This document shows, in pieces, positions 21,944-36,900 of a stretch of DNA of 64,000 bases. Every line of letters begins with the position of its first letter. Position 1 is the first letter of the stretch. The notes below the pieces were generated by a model. The model did not search any database, was not told the origin of the DNA, and worked only from the letters and a program-made list of their open reading frames with translations. Made by a program: the position numbers and the translations under genes. Where the stretch lies: positions 434,001 through 498,000 of the forward strand of contig MU839835.1 in assembly GCA_030411725.1 (NCBI GenBank), read 5' to 3'. Origin of the DNA: Echria macrotheca (taxonomy: Eukaryota > Ascomycota > Sordariomycetes > Sordariales > Schizotheciaceae).

Positions 21944-24900
21944 ATGGATGGCTATACGACCATTGCCACGGTCGAGAACAAGGCCGAATATCTCAAGATA
22001 TCCGGATCTTGGCTTATCGAAGGCCTCGACTCCGTGTTTTCTGGGCGGTCAGACCTCCTGCCCCTTGACGTGGTGAATGCGGTCTGGGCAGTGGTAGTTT
22101 GGCAGTACACTGGCGAGGAAGACGTCAAAATCCTTTCGGCCAGCCAGAGTCGAGACGATATCGGCGACAAACTTTCCAGCATTGTCGTGGGAATTGATGG
22201 ATCCAGTAAATTCTTCAACCTGGTTCGACAAATTCAGTCTCAGTCACCGGGATTGTCGTCGGGCCATGAACTCACATCGCCTGCACCTGCAGAGGCCAGA
22301 AGTGGCTCTCCACTCGGGGGCATCATCACAAGAGTTGTTGCCGATGGAAGCGACTTCAGCAACATTGTGGCTAATGTCGACGCCCTGTTCACCATGCTTG
22401 GAATGGGCGGCGAGCTATTCGCCGTCCTCTTAGATTCCGGGACCCTCGAGGCGACGCTACGCTTCTCACCATCTGTACTGAACCGAGATCAAGCGTGGCG
22501 ATATCTGTCGACTTTTGCGCATGCCATGAACCTGTGCATCCAGCACCACCAGGAACCGCTTCGAACACTGGATCTTGTCAGCACGCATGACAAAACCACA
22601 CTATGGGACTGGAACAGAGCTCAGCTTCCGGAGACGGTCGAAGCCTGTGTTCACGACCTTTTTCGGCAACGGGCCCGGGAACAACCCGATATGCCGGCCG
22701 TTGACGCTTGGGACGGCAAATTTACTTATCGCGAGCTCGATACCATCTCGGACGGTTTTGCCGCCATGCTTGTCTCTCAGGAAGGTGTTGGTCCTGAGAC
22801 TATTGTGCCGCTGTGCTTTGAGAAGTGCTGTTGGGCCATGGTGGCTCTCATGGGTGTAATCAAAGCTGGCGGAGCAATTGTCTTCATTGATCCTGCCAAC
22901 CCGGTCAGCCGAAGACAGGAAATCATGAACCAGATTCGAACAGAGTTCGTGATTACTTCCAAAGACCAGGCCGCAGCATGGAATGAGATGGGTATGAGGA
23001 CGGTCGTGGTTGACAACAAGCTTTCTAACTCCCTGTCCATTGCCGGGAGCTCTGAAGCGCTTGAATCGAGAGTGATACCCGCAAATCTCTTGTAGTAAGT
23101 CCGCATTGCTACGCGATACTGCCTTGAGACATTCCTGACATTTGCAGTCTCATTTTCACTTCGGGAAGTACGGGCACACCGAAGGGTTGTTTGATCGAAC
23201 ACCGTGCCTTTGTATCTGGAGCTCTTCAACACGCGGCCAAGTCCAACTTGACGCGGGATAGCCGTGTCCTGCAGCTAGCTGCCTACAGCTTTGATGTTAG
23301 CATGTTGGAGATACTGACCTCGCTCATCTCCGGCGCTTGCGTTTGCACACCAAACATGGCGAGCTTGGCCCAGGGTCTTGCACCCATCGTCAACGGGCTC
23401 GGCATCACTTGGAGCTTTTTGACGCCGTCTTTGGTCAAACTGATGAGGCCCCAAGATGTACCGGGTCTCAAGACTCTGGCCCTTGGCGGAGAGCCGCTAC
23501 ACAAGGTCGACATTGAAACCTGGGCCCCCCATCTGCAGCTGATCAACGGCTACGGTCCGTCCGAATGTTCAGTAGCAGCAGCCGGAGACCCCCATCTCGA
23601 GGCAACAAGCGACCCATCCAACATCGGTCGTGCTGTGGGCGGTCTGTGCTGGATTGTCAACGCTGAGAACCATGACCAGCTGGTTCCTCTAGGCGCAGTG
23701 GGCGAGCTGCTGATCTCGGGCCCCATCTTGGCGCGAGGTTATCTGAACGATGCTGGGAAGACCGCCGCTTCGTTCATCAACGATCCTCTGTGGGCAAAGG
23801 GCTGGTCACTGGACCAGACTAACGACACTTCGCGGACCGAAACCATGCGTTTCTATAAGACAGGAGACCTAGCGAGGTTCAACAGCGACGGGACCATCCA
23901 GCTGCTAGGTCGGAAGGACACACAGGTCAAACTGAGAGGCCTGCGCATAGAGCTGGGAGAGATCGAACACCATATGGCACAGCACTCCCTTATCAGACAC
24001 GTCGCCGCCTTTTTGCCGAAGGATGGACCTTGCAAGGACAAGATTGTCGCCGTTATGTCTCTGCAAGATGGAGAGGAGGTTGACTCGAAGCCGACACAAG
24101 GATCAGATATCAAGGTGATATTCGACAGTCAGACACCTGGAACCAAAGACAAAACTGAGGAGATCAAGACATACCTCAGCCGCCATGTTCCAGAATACAT
24201 GATTCCAGCAATGTGCATCGTCATCGAGTCCTGGCCCCTACTGGCCTCGGCGAAGCTGGACCGCAAGAAGATCGGAAATTGGCTGTCCAGCATGGAAGAG
24301 GAGTTGTACCGGGATCTTGTTGGTCTCCTCCCTGCCGAGGAAGTTGGTGAAGCCGAGACCGACAGCATCACAGCTTACAGCACCAGCGACGATGACCAGA
24401 CACTTCCCGAGACCGAGTACGTCCTTCGGGATATGTTTGCTCGCTCGTTGGGTGTTTCATCCGACAGCGTTCCCATGAACAAATCGTTCATCGGGCTTGG
24501 TGGTGATAGTCTTGCTGCGATGCGTATTGTATCCGAATGCAAGCGCCTTGGTCTGACGGTCACAATACAAGAGGTCCTGAAGAGTCAGGGCATCATCGAC
24601 CTGGCTGCCCGTGTGGATGCTTTGGGCCGAAATGGAACCACCGGGGCTTCGGATGGTACTTTCTCGTTATCCCGAGCTCAGCGCGCGTTTACTTTCCAGG
24701 ACATGGCCTCTGACAATCACAATAACGAGAGCTTCCTCCTTCGTTTAGACGGAAAGGTCACCCCGGCTCGGCTCAAGGGAGCATTGGCCGCCCTGGTCGG
24801 TCGACACTCGGCACTCCGGACAAGAATCCTGGTAGGCAGCCAGACCATCGCGCCCCGAGTTGAGGGGTCGTTCCGCTTCAAGCTTCACACGGTTGAACAT

Positions 24901-27900
24901 GGTGAAAACATGGCCGTCATTGCTGCCGCTGCCCAGCGATCCGTAAAGCCATCCGGTCCAGTCTTTTCGGCCGATCTGATTCGTCTTGACGGCAAGCAGA
25001 TCCTGTTGGTGGTTGCGCACTGCGCCGTGGTTGACTCAGCTTCCTGGGGAATTGTCATTGCAGACCTGGAAACATACCTGGCAAAGAATTTCTTCGTCGG
25101 CGAGGTGGACCGGTTCGCCTTCCAGAAATGGGCGAATTGTGAGGCAGAGGTCGACGAAGAGGGAATGCAACATCCCACGGAGAGGATTCAAAAAGTAAAT
25201 CTCGACTTCTGGGCCATGACAGATCGCGCAAACCTGCAGAGAGACGTGATTGTGCAGACGGTTGAGCTGGATGAGGTCACGTCGACCACTCTATTGGACG
25301 GCACAATGCACAGAGTGTTGCGGACCGACGCTGCAGACTTCCTCATCACAAGCCTGCTCTGCTCTTTTGGTCAGTCTTTCCCAGACCGAGAAGATTTGCC
25401 AGCAATTTCTGTATGGGACGACTCTCGCTGGCTCGATGGCACCTGGGAGGAAAGAGCAAAGCTTTCGCCGGCAGTGGGTCGGTTCGAGGCGCTTCTTCCA
25501 TTGGCCATCGACGCAGACGGCAGTGCCAGGAAAGACCTTGTGGGGATGCTGAAGAGAACTAAAGATGCGCGTCGAAAAGGTCTTCGCGGGCCCGCGTTCG
25601 ATGGAAAGACGGTCCAATCAGAAATCTCGTTTTGCTTCCGCAATTTCTCCTCCATTTTGGACAGACCAAAAGGCCTCCTCCGGCGAGAGCAAAGACCACC
25701 TTATCTGCCCAGGTCACTGGATACCGGCAACAATGTTGCGCAGCCGTCGCTCATTTCTATCTTGGCCGAGGTCATCGGCGACCGAATTCAGCTCTCGCTC
25801 TCCTATAACCGCAACATGCGACATCAGGCGCGGATATGGTCTTGGATTGCGGAAGCCCAAACAGCGCTGCTCGCGCTCACAAGCAAGATAGCCGTCTGCC
25901 CGATTGACTATTCCCTGTCCGACTTTCCCCTGCTTTCTCCGCTGACGTATGACGACCTCGAGAAGCTATTGCAGGAGAAGCTGCCGCAGAGTGGTCTTGG
26001 TTCCGTGGTCTCGTCCATCGAGGACATTTACCCGTGCTCGCCGATGCAGCAAGATCTTCTCCTGAGCCAAAGCCGCGCGCCGGGTGATGGTGTGTACGAG
26101 CACTACCATATCGCCGAGGTGAAGCCATTTGGCCAGACTGACGGCCTGGTTGACGCTTCTCGGCTGGCCGAAGCATGGGGCATTGTCGTGCAGCGTCACA
26201 CGTCCCTGCGAACAGTCTTTGTTGCAAGCGAAGACGGAGATTCGCTATTCCACCAGGTCGTTCTCTCCAGAGTTCAACCTGCAACGTCTCTCATCGAGTG
26301 TCAAACGAAGTCCGAGGCCGATGCCTTCTTCGCCAGCCAAGCACCGGTCACTTTTCGAGGTTCCCAGCCACCACACCGGTTGACAATATGCCGAGTCGCC
26401 GATGATCCTGGCCTCCTCGTGAAATTGGACATCAATCACGCTATTGTCGATGGCGGATCTGTGGCTGTCATCCTCCGCGATCTTGTCCTGGCCTACAACA
26501 GACAGCAAAGCATCCTGTCTGAACCAGCTTTTCGTTTCCGGGACTACATTGCATACATTCGGAGAACCTCGGTGTCCTCGTCCCTAGACTTCTGGGCCAA
26601 CTACCTGAAACACCAAACACCCTCCATGTTCCCGAAACTTGCGGCACTTGAGGGTCCCGTGGGTGAGCGTAAACTCAATCAAGTCAATGTCGGCCTGGAG
26701 AAAATCGCTGGCGAAACTCTCTCAAACTACTGCCAAAACTGGCTTGTTACACGCGCCAACGTCTTTCAGACAGCTTGGGCGTTGGTGCTTCGACAGTATA
26801 CGGACTCCACTGATTCAGTCTGCTTCGGCTACCTGTCCGCCGGCCGAGATGCGCCTCTGCCGGGTATTCAAGACGGTGTCGGCGCATTCCTCACCATGCT
26901 CATTTCCCGATTCGTCTTCAGCACTCGAGAAAAGACCTTGAAGGACTTTGTGCGCATGGCGTCCGAGGATTACGCGGCTTCTCTTCCTCATCAACATGTA
27001 GGCCTGTCCAACATGCAGCACTCCCTGAAGACTGGTGGCAACCCCCTCTTCAACACCATCATCGCCTTTAATCGGGATCCGGATACCACTGAAAGCTCAA
27101 CAATTGCATTCAACCCTCTGGTGGTATATGATCCAGACGAATATGATATCACCGTCGATGTGCGTTTCTCTGGTCGTCACGGCGTCCATGCGTCTCTTCG
27201 GTACTGGTCCGACAGCCTCACAGAAGGGCAGGCACGGAGTGTGGCCAGCGCCTTCACCAAAGCTCTCGAGACTATTGTGCTGCGGCCTAGTAAGAAGCTG
27301 AGGCAGGTTGACCTGGTCAGCGACTATCATCTTGACAGGCTCCAGGCTTTCAACGACAGGGCTCTCCCGCGGGCTGAGAGACTTATGTTCTCCCGATTTG
27401 AGGAGCACGCCAAGTCTCAACCGGATGCCCAGGCCGTCTGCGCTTGGGATGGTTCCTGGTCATACCGTGAGCTGGATGATCAAGCTACGCGGTTGGCTCA
27501 CTTCCTTCGCACGTTGGGCGTGAAACCCGAGGGCATAGTACCTCACTGTTTCCAAAAATCGGGGTGGGCAGTGGTGACCTGTCTAGCAATCTTGAAGGCT
27601 GGCGGAGCTTTCGTAGGCCTAGACCCAACCCATCCAAAACAGATGCTTTGGAAATTGGTTGATGATGTTGGGGCTGCCGTCGTCTGCGTCTCGCCACAGA
27701 ACGCCCAGGTCTTTGAAGACAAGGAAAACCTTCGGCTTGTCACCATTACCAAGGAATTTGTCCGGGAGCTCCCGGCAAAGAATGGTCGACCTAGTCCGGG
27801 TCTCACACCAGATAACGCAGCATGTGTCGTGTTTACGTCGGGTACAACCGGTCGACCCAAGGCTATCGTCCTCGAGCACGCCTCGATGGCGACAACGTCG

Positions 27901-30900
27901 GATTTGATGGGACCTGTACTCAAAATGGGGCGCGACTCGAGAGTTTTTCAGTTTGCTAGCTACACTTTCGACGTTTCGAACCAGGACGTCTTCACAACTC
28001 TTCAGCGCGGCGGTTGTGTATGTGTTCCCTCGGAGATTGACCGTGTCAACGACCCGGCAGGTGCCATTGAGAGACTGAGGGCCAACCACGCCAACCTCAC
28101 AAGTACGATGATCGGTTTAATGCATCCAAATCAAGCAACATCACTAAAGACCCTCATTAACCTCGGCGAGCCGCTGGCAAGGGAGAACGTCGAAGTTTGG
28201 GCTCCGGCTGTTGAGATGTACAACACCTACGGTCCAGCAGAGGCTTCAGTCTCCATCACCTGCAGCCCCACTAGACTGAACTCGGACTCAAGACCATCCA
28301 ACATTGGCAAGCCCTATGGTTGCTGGGCATGGATCACTGACGCTGCGGACTACAATCGTCTGGTCCCATTGGGGGCTGTGGGTGAACTCCTCATAGAAGG
28401 CCCACTACTTGCCAGACACTACCACAACAACCCGCACAAGACCGCCGAGTCGTTTGTTTGGAACCCTTCGTGGGCAAAGGAACTTACCCCGGGCCAGGAC
28501 CGCCGCTTCTATCGAACTGGTGATCTCTGCCGGTTCAACTCGGATGGGACCCTAAGTATCGTGGGGAGGCGTGATACTCAGGTCAAGATCCATGGCCAAC
28601 GAGTTGAGCTGGATGGCATAGCATATGAAATCCAAGGTGTCATGAGGGAGCGCAGCCTCGTGACTGTTGACGTTCTTCCACACCCACAAGACAACGCAAA
28701 CAAGATGCTTGCGGCATTTATCCAGCTTCTGGATTACGATGGGCTGGGCGACTCGGAGCCCGAGGAAACCAAGAACACGCTCAATTTGGCACTCCCTATG
28801 ACTCAGGGTCTCTCTGAAAAGTTCTTGGCACTTCAGAGGGCGCTGAAAGCTCGCCTACCAAGTCATACAATCCCAACGATATTCATACCCATCAGGATGA
28901 CGCCGCGGACGGCGAACGGAAAGCTCGCCCGCGATGTTCTGCGAAACATGGTAGCCGGACTTGATCAAGCCGACTTGGATCGCTACATGCTCAAGGAGAC
29001 TCACGTGGGCTCCCGGGGGCTCGCCAAACCGACGATGGTGAAGCTCACAGCTCAAGAAGAACTACTTCAGGAGCTCTGGAGTAATGTCTTGTCAGTTCCT
29101 ATGGACTCAATCCGGACTGATGACATATTCTTTCATCTTGGAGGTGACTCGGTCATGGCAATGAGACTCGTGGGGGCGGCTCGGGCGAAAGGGGTGTCGT
29201 TGACGGTCGCCGACATCTTTCGCTTTCCAGTCTTTTCCGATATGGCCAAGGCGCTTTCCGAGAACACCAACTCCTATACGGCGGATCAGGAAGGCGAAAG
29301 GTTTGATCTTGTTGACACAACGCAAGCTTCGCTGGAGAGTATCCGTGCTGAGGCTGCTGATCAATGCGAGGTGTCCCCGGAACATATCGTCGACCTATAT
29401 CCCTGCACGCCCCTGCAACAAGGTCTCATGGCACTGTCAACACGCAACCAAGGCGCATACAAAGCGCAGAGAGTGTTCAAGATATCATCTCCCGGATATG
29501 ATATTGAGCCATTCTGCAGAGCTGTCGACGTGGTTGTCAGGGCTGAGGCGATTCTGCGTACCCGCATCGTCAACACAACTAGCGGCATACTCCAGGCGGT
29601 GTTAGATCTCCCAGTGCGGTGGACGCGTCACAGCAGCTTGCAGTCTTATCTCAAGCAAGACTCCGAAATACCAATACGCTATGGGAGCCAGCTATTGCGA
29701 TTGGCACTCATCGCGGATGCCCAGAGCGAGACAAGGTATATCGTCTGGTCGGCGCATCATGCACTATACGACGGCTTCAGTATGGATATCACCTTTGAAC
29801 AGGTTAGCCAAGCCCTGAACGGCATTCCTCTCAAGTCCGTCCCGTTCAAGAACCTTGTGCGGTATCTGCACGAACAAGGACTTGATGATGACAGCTCTGC
29901 TCGGGCATACTGGACATCACAGTTCCCTGCGGGCAGTGAAACGCCTCCACGATTCCCGCCATCTCCACCTTCAAACACCGCAGAGGGATCTCTCATTGCA
30001 CGTCGACATCGAATCTGTTGGTCACAGCTTCGTCTGACTCGTTCTCCTGGCACGGGAGCTACCATGTCGGCTTCTACCTACCTCTTGGCAGCTTGGGGTC
30101 TCGTCGTCGCGCGTCATCTGGACAGCTCTGATGCAATAATTGGAGTAACGCTCTCGGGACGAGACTCGCCTGTGAATGGAATCTCAACCATGAATGGGCC
30201 AACAATTACTACAGTCCCATTCCGCATTGCTATCGACACCGAGGGGGACGCAACCATCAATACCTACCTCTCAAGGATCCAATCGCAAGCTTCTGAAATG
30301 ACCAAGTTTCAGCATACCGGCATCCAGAACATCCGTCGCTTCAACGAACAGGCTCGTGCCGCTATCGACAACATGGCTCATCTGTTCGTGGTCCAGCCTG
30401 CAGTTCTCGGTGGCGACCTTGCTCTTCCAGGCATGGAGTTGGTTCCCACGGAGCTTTCCGAGTTCTACACTGACCCGCTGGTTATTCGAAACCACGTCTC
30501 AGATGACGGCACAGTCTCTGTTGAGGTCAAGTACGACCACACTGTTGTAAGCGATGAGCATATTCAGCGCCTTCTCGACCAGTACTCCCATGCGGTGCAA
30601 CAGCTATGCAACAGCCCATCCCTCCTGCTCTCTGAGGTGGACATCTTGAGCCCTCAGGACATCGCACAGGTCAAGCGATGGAATGGCGAAATTCCCGAGA
30701 CAATCGCAGAATGCATCCATCACCTCATCCGAGAGCAAACTGATTTCCGACCAGATCAGCCGGCTGTTTGTGCCTGGGATGGAAGCTTCACTTTTAAGGA
30801 GCTCGACAAGGTATCCAACAAGCTCGCTGCCCAGCTGCAGAACCTTGGGGTAGGCCCTGAAGTCACGGTCGGGCTCTGTTTTGACAAGTCCAAATGGAAT

Positions 30901-33900
30901 GTTGTCTCAATGCTGGCCATTCTGAAGGCAGGCGGATGTTACACCGCAATGAGTCCGGATTATCCTTCGTCACGGATTCGAGAAATGCTTTCTGATGTCG
31001 AAGCGACTCTCGTACTTTGCTCCCCACAGCATGCCAGGAGGTTGACCGATGCCGGGGTGCTTCCCTCCAACCGTGTTATTCCAATTGATCAGGACTACCT
31101 CAACAGTCTCGGTACGATGAGTGGCGATATCCAAAGCCACGTATCGCCATCAAACGCCGCAATCATTGTTTTCACCTCCGGCAGCACGGGACGGCCAAAA
31201 GGCGCGATTATTGAACATCGAGGGCTGTGTTCGATGCAACACTATGAAGGTCCGCATGTGGGCATCGGCCCCGGGACGCGCACGCTACAGTTCGCGTCAC
31301 ATGTGTTTGATGTGTCGAACTCGGAAGTCTTCACGACGCTGATGCGTGGCGGGTGTGTCTGTATCCCATCCGAAGAGGAGAGGATGAACGACTTGGCGGG
31401 CGCCATCGAGAAGTACAAGGTCGATTGGTCTTTCCAGGTGCCAACCACAGCAGAAACAATTGACCCAGACCTGGTGCCAGGCTTGCAGTATCTAGCATTG
31501 GGTGGGGAAGCGATTCGTCAGGGGCTTTGCGACCGATGGGCCGGGCGCTTGAAGCTGCTGAATGTAGGTCCAGGGCAACCCCGCTTTTACTTTGTTTACT
31601 TCAGGGGGAGCAAAAGCTAATCTCGTTATCTAGTCTTACGGTCCCTCCGAGTGCAGTATTTGGACCAGCGTCTCCCAGATTATGCCCGGCTCGACAACAC
31701 CGAATAATATCGGCCGCGGTCTTGGTTGCCGTACCTGGATCACCGACAAGAACAATCACAACCGACTCGTCGCCATCGGCTGTGTCGGGGAGCTTTGTGT
31801 CGAGGGGCCCATCGTGACCCGAGGATATAAAGGTAACCCACAGCAAACTGCAGCCGCATATATCGAGAACCCTTTGTTTGCTAGAGAACTCGGTATTGGG
31901 CACATGCGCATCTACAAAACGGGCGATCTCGTGCGGTACGAACCTGACGGCACTCTGCTCTACGTCGGTCGCAAGGACAGTCAGGTCAAAGTCCGCGGCC
32001 AGCGCATTGAGCTGAGCGAAGTAGAGCATCACATTATGGTTGCCAATGGCGCTGGTCTGGATGCCGATGCCGTCGCAGTGGAAAAGGTAGTGGTGCAACA
32101 TGGCAGCCCGGAGATGCCTGATCAAGTCGCTCTCGCAGCGTTTCTTCACATTACGACAGCCGCGCCGCCTCGTTCGGTCCAATCAAGGGCCGAATCACAG
32201 CATTCGCCGCTCAACCTCACAATAGATCTGGACAATGACGCCACAAATGCCATCCGAGACCAGCTCGTCGCGCTTCGGCGGAGCTTGTTCGAATCGATCC
32301 CTCCTCACATGGTGCCCTCATTCTTCATCCCACTTCGCCAGATGCCTGTCACAGCCACGGGGAAGAAGGATCGAAAGATCTTGCGCTCCATCGGGGCTTC
32401 CCTTTCCAAGGACCAGCGTCGACAGTACGCTTTGTTTGGTGATCGAGAGGGACAGGAGACCACAAAACACGTTGACGACCGTGTTTGCGTTACCGATGCC
32501 GAAAAGCAGCTGAGGTCGCTGTGGGCTCAAGTCCTCGGCATACGAGATGAGCAAACCATTACTGCCGATGACAACTTCTTTCTCAAAGGCGGCGACTCCA
32601 TCCAGGCAATGAGACTCGCTTCGGCTGTCCGCAGAGTTGGCAAAACGATTACGGTCTCAGACATGTTCAAGCTGCCCAGGCTCTATCAGATGGCTACTCT
32701 CCTCGAACAAGGGGATCAAGTGCTTGAATCAGGAGTGGACATCATCCCGCCTTTCTCGCTACTTGGGGAGCGAGATGCGAAAGAGGCAGTCCTTCATGCA
32801 GCAACACAATGCGGCGTCAAGAGCGAGGACATTGAGGATATTTATCCCTGCACTCCTCTCCAGGAAGGTCTGATGGTCGTATCTACCCATCAGCTACGGG
32901 CATACGTGTCGACGCGGGTCTTTGATATCGGCGAGAATGTCAACATTACCCGTTTCAAGGGCGCATGGCAGAAAGCATTCGACATATTCCCCATTCTCAG
33001 GACTCGAATTGTGCTAGGTACCGAATCCGAGTCTCTTCAGGTTGTTTTAAAGAGCACGTCGTTGGAATTTGCAGATATCGACACATCCGACAGTGCTCGT
33101 CTACTCTCTCACGTAGAGTACGGTGGAACGCTGTGCGCCTTTGGTATCGACTTCACAGCCCGCAAGTTCGTTTGGGCTGTACACCACGCCATCTACGATG
33201 GTTGGAGTGCCACTGTTCTCCTTTCGGCAGTGGAGAAGCTCTACCGAGCCGAAGAACCCTACTCACCCGGGCCGTCCTTCAACAATTTTGTTCGACAAGT
33301 TTCGCTATCTGTGAATAGCGGTGCTTCGAATGACTTTTGGCGGACACAGCTCAGCAACTCCGGCGGCAGCAGCCCTGCCCATTTCCCGAAACTCCCCAAC
33401 AAAACGTACCAAGCCCGAGCCACAGACGAGTTTATATACTCGTTTCAGCTCCCGCGGTCTCATGAGACTCATCCAGAACTACACCCGGCGATCCTCAAGA
33501 CAACTCTCCTTAAAGCTGCTTGGGCCATGGTCACGGCACGGCACTCCGAGTCTCCTGACATTACTTTTGGTGTTGCCCAGTCAGGACGAGACTGTCCAGT
33601 ACCGGGGATAGAGGAGATTGTTGGCCCGGTTATCACAACGGTCCCTGTCAGGGTGCAGATTGACTATACACGGACGGTCGAGCAGTTCCTTTCCCAAATC
33701 CAAGATCAATCTGTCGCCATGATCGCCCACCAACACGCGGGTCTGCAGACGCTTCGCGGTCTCGGCAAGGAAGTGCAAGCAGCGCTAGAGTTCAAGAGTC
33801 TTTTCGTCTTCCAGCGAGATGACGATGCTTTCGTTGATGGCAGTCGCGGGTTTTTGGAGGAAACCTCCTCGCCGGAACTGATGAGTGGTTTCTATCCGTA

Positions 33901-36900
33901 CCCTATCGTCATTGAGTGTACTCTGGCTGCCGACGGCGCAACAGTCAAAATGCTCGTCAGGCACGATCCGCTGGTTGTGCCGATGCACGAGGTTCGCTGG
34001 CTCTGCCAGCAGTTCAGCCATGTCGTTGATCAGCTCGGCGGCACGTTGTCGGCCGACTCCACGCTGCAAGACGTCGACATCCTTGCCACCTCCCAGTTGA
34101 TGACAATTCGGGCATGGAGTGCGGCGTGGCCATATGACAAAGCGGCGAGTGGCCGGACCGTCGTCCAAGCCATTGCCGAGCAGGTCCGAAGGCGCCCCGC
34201 CACTCTGGCAATCAGGGGCTGGGACGGTGATATGACTTACGCGGAGCTGGGCCACATCGCCAGCCGCCTAGCAAGATTTTTGGTAGCCACTGGCGTTGGT
34301 CCGGAAACCATGGTGCCTCTTTGCTTCGATAAGTCGAAGTGGGCTGTCGTCGCTTCCTTGGCGGTCGTCATGGCCGGCGGTGCATTCGCTCATATCGGGC
34401 CAGCTCAACCACTTGAACGGAAGAAGGACATACTGCAGGCCACCCGATCAAGTTTCGTTCTCACATCTCGCCGGCACGAGGTTCTGTTCTATGGCACCAA
34501 CGTCTCCGTCATACCCATCGATGAACACGCCCTCAATGAGATGAAAGACTCCCCTGCGATTCAGTTCCCTCAACTTGGGCCGCACAACTCTGTTTACGTC
34601 TCCTTTACATCTGGCAGTACCGGGAAGCCAAAGGGAATCACCGTCGAGCATGGGAACCTAGCTCTCAGCGCCCAGGAACATGGCAGTCGTCTTGGCGTCA
34701 ATCCTGGGACCAGAGTGCTCCAATTTTCGGCGTATACCTTCGACATCGGCCTCGGCGACATATTCATCTCACTACAGCGCGGCGCTACTATCTGCATTCC
34801 GTCTGAGTGGGAGCGAATAAACGACCTGCCCGGTGCAATCACAAAATACCAAGCTGACTGGCTGTCAACAACGCCGTCGGTTGTCGCAGAGCTTCTCGGC
34901 TCCCCCGAAGCCGTGCCGAGCTTGCGCACTCTGGCCATCGGAGGCGAGTCTCCGACAGAGGAAAACATCAAGACGTGGTCCGAAAAGGTCAACCTCCAGA
35001 TCTGGTGGGGCCCGACAGAAACAACCATTTACGCGTCGTCCACACCAGCTCTCAATCCCACGGACTCACCCCTGAAGCTTGGAAACCCCATGGGCTGCAG
35101 CATGTGGCTGTGCGAGCCAAATGACCACAATCGACTAACACCACTGGGGTGCGTTGGAGAAATTGTCGTCGAAGGCCCTCTTGTTGCAAGGGGCTATCTC
35201 GACGAGGAGGCGAAGACCGCAGCAGCGTTTGTGCGTGATCCACACTGGGCCAATGGTCTAGGCCGTATGTACAAGACGGGGGATTTAGCTCGTTACGACG
35301 CCGATGGATGCATGGTGTTCCTGGGCCGCAAGGATAACCAAGTCAAGGTACACGGACAGCGAGTTGAGCTTGGTGAGATCGAGCACAACATCTCGACCAA
35401 CGAGTCCGTCCGCCAGGTTGCGGTTCGAGTTCCAAAGCGCGGCCTACTTGCAGATAGACTGGTGGCTCTCCTAAGCTTACATGAGGCCCCCGATCACAAA
35501 AAAACCGACACGTCTGTTCGTGGGTCATCACAAATTGTGGTTCTTGCCAACACCACCGACGAGACATCCGCGCTCCGGAGAGCCCTACAGGATATCCTTC
35601 CCAGCTACATGGTGCCATCGGTATGGATTTGCGTGGAGACCATTCCGTTGAACCCGAGTGGCAAGATGGACAGGAAGTGTGTTGATGCTTGGCTGGAGGA
35701 AATGGATCAAAACGCATACCAGTCACTACTTGCCAGCAGCGAAAAGACCGATGACTTACGTCCGCCATCCAATCCAACCGAGGCTGCTTTGTGCCAAATT
35801 CTTTCCCAGATTCTCAGTCTGAAACACATCAGCCTGGATCAATCGTTCCTCAGCCTCGGCGGCGACTCCCTCACTGCCATGCAGCTCCGTAACCAGGCAC
35901 GGAGCGCGGGGATTATCTTGAGCATCCAAGACATCATCAAAAGCAAAACCATCAGCGAGCTTGCTTCGAGGGCGGAGATCAGGAATGACGCTCCCCTCAC
36001 CTCCACGACGTCTCGAACAGAGCTCTTGGGTGTACCCTTCGGCTTGTCTCCGATACAGAAAATGTTTTTCGACATTATAGACGAGGCGTCGGAGGCGGGC
36101 TTCAGCCACGATATGGAACGCTTCGACCAGAGCTTTGTCATGCAAATAAAGGAGGGCCAGCAGATTAGCACTCAACAGCTGCATGAGGCTCTCACTGCGG
36201 TGGTGCATCGACACTCAATGCTACGAGCCCGGTTCATCAAACAAGACGGCTCATGGTCCCAATATCTGACAGACGATTCGACCACCGCATTCCGGCTTGG
36301 CAACACCGACCTTCAGTATCGGTCTCAGTTAGCAGCTTCTGTCGACCAACTTGGGGATGGTCGGGCCGACCATACCTTAAATCTCGACAAGGGCCCTCTG
36401 TTTTTGGCCCATCTGTTCAACGTTCGAGACAGCAAGCGAGGCGAACAGCTTCTCCTCGTCCGCGCACATCATCTCGTTATTGATGTGGTGTCGTGGCACA
36501 TCCTCTTGGGTGACCTCGAGTCGTTTCTCTTGACTGGCAGCTTTGCTGGACGGCCCGCTCCAGCTCTCTCCTTCCAGTCCTGGATACATCTGCAAAAAGA
36601 AATGGTCCAGCCCCTCAATCCATTCGACTTGTTGCCGCGCGCTGAAATTGGGAATATTTCCCTGCCAGACTTCGAGTACTGGGGCATGGAAAACAAACCC
36701 AACATCCATGGCGACGTCGTGGAGTCACAGTTCTTGTTAGAAGAGGGCCCTTCGACACAAATGCTGGCACAGCATGGTGCGGCTCTCGTGGACATTGTCC
36801 TCGCCGCACTGATCCACACATTTGCATCCATCTTCCCTGATCGCATGCAGACACTACCACCAGTGTTTCTAGAGGGACACGGCCGTGAGTCGTGGAACGA

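Noticed and set aside
29487..29496. Second exact match to the tox-box consensus
   Set aside because: It lies deep inside the NRPS coding sequence; about two matches are expected by chance in the window.
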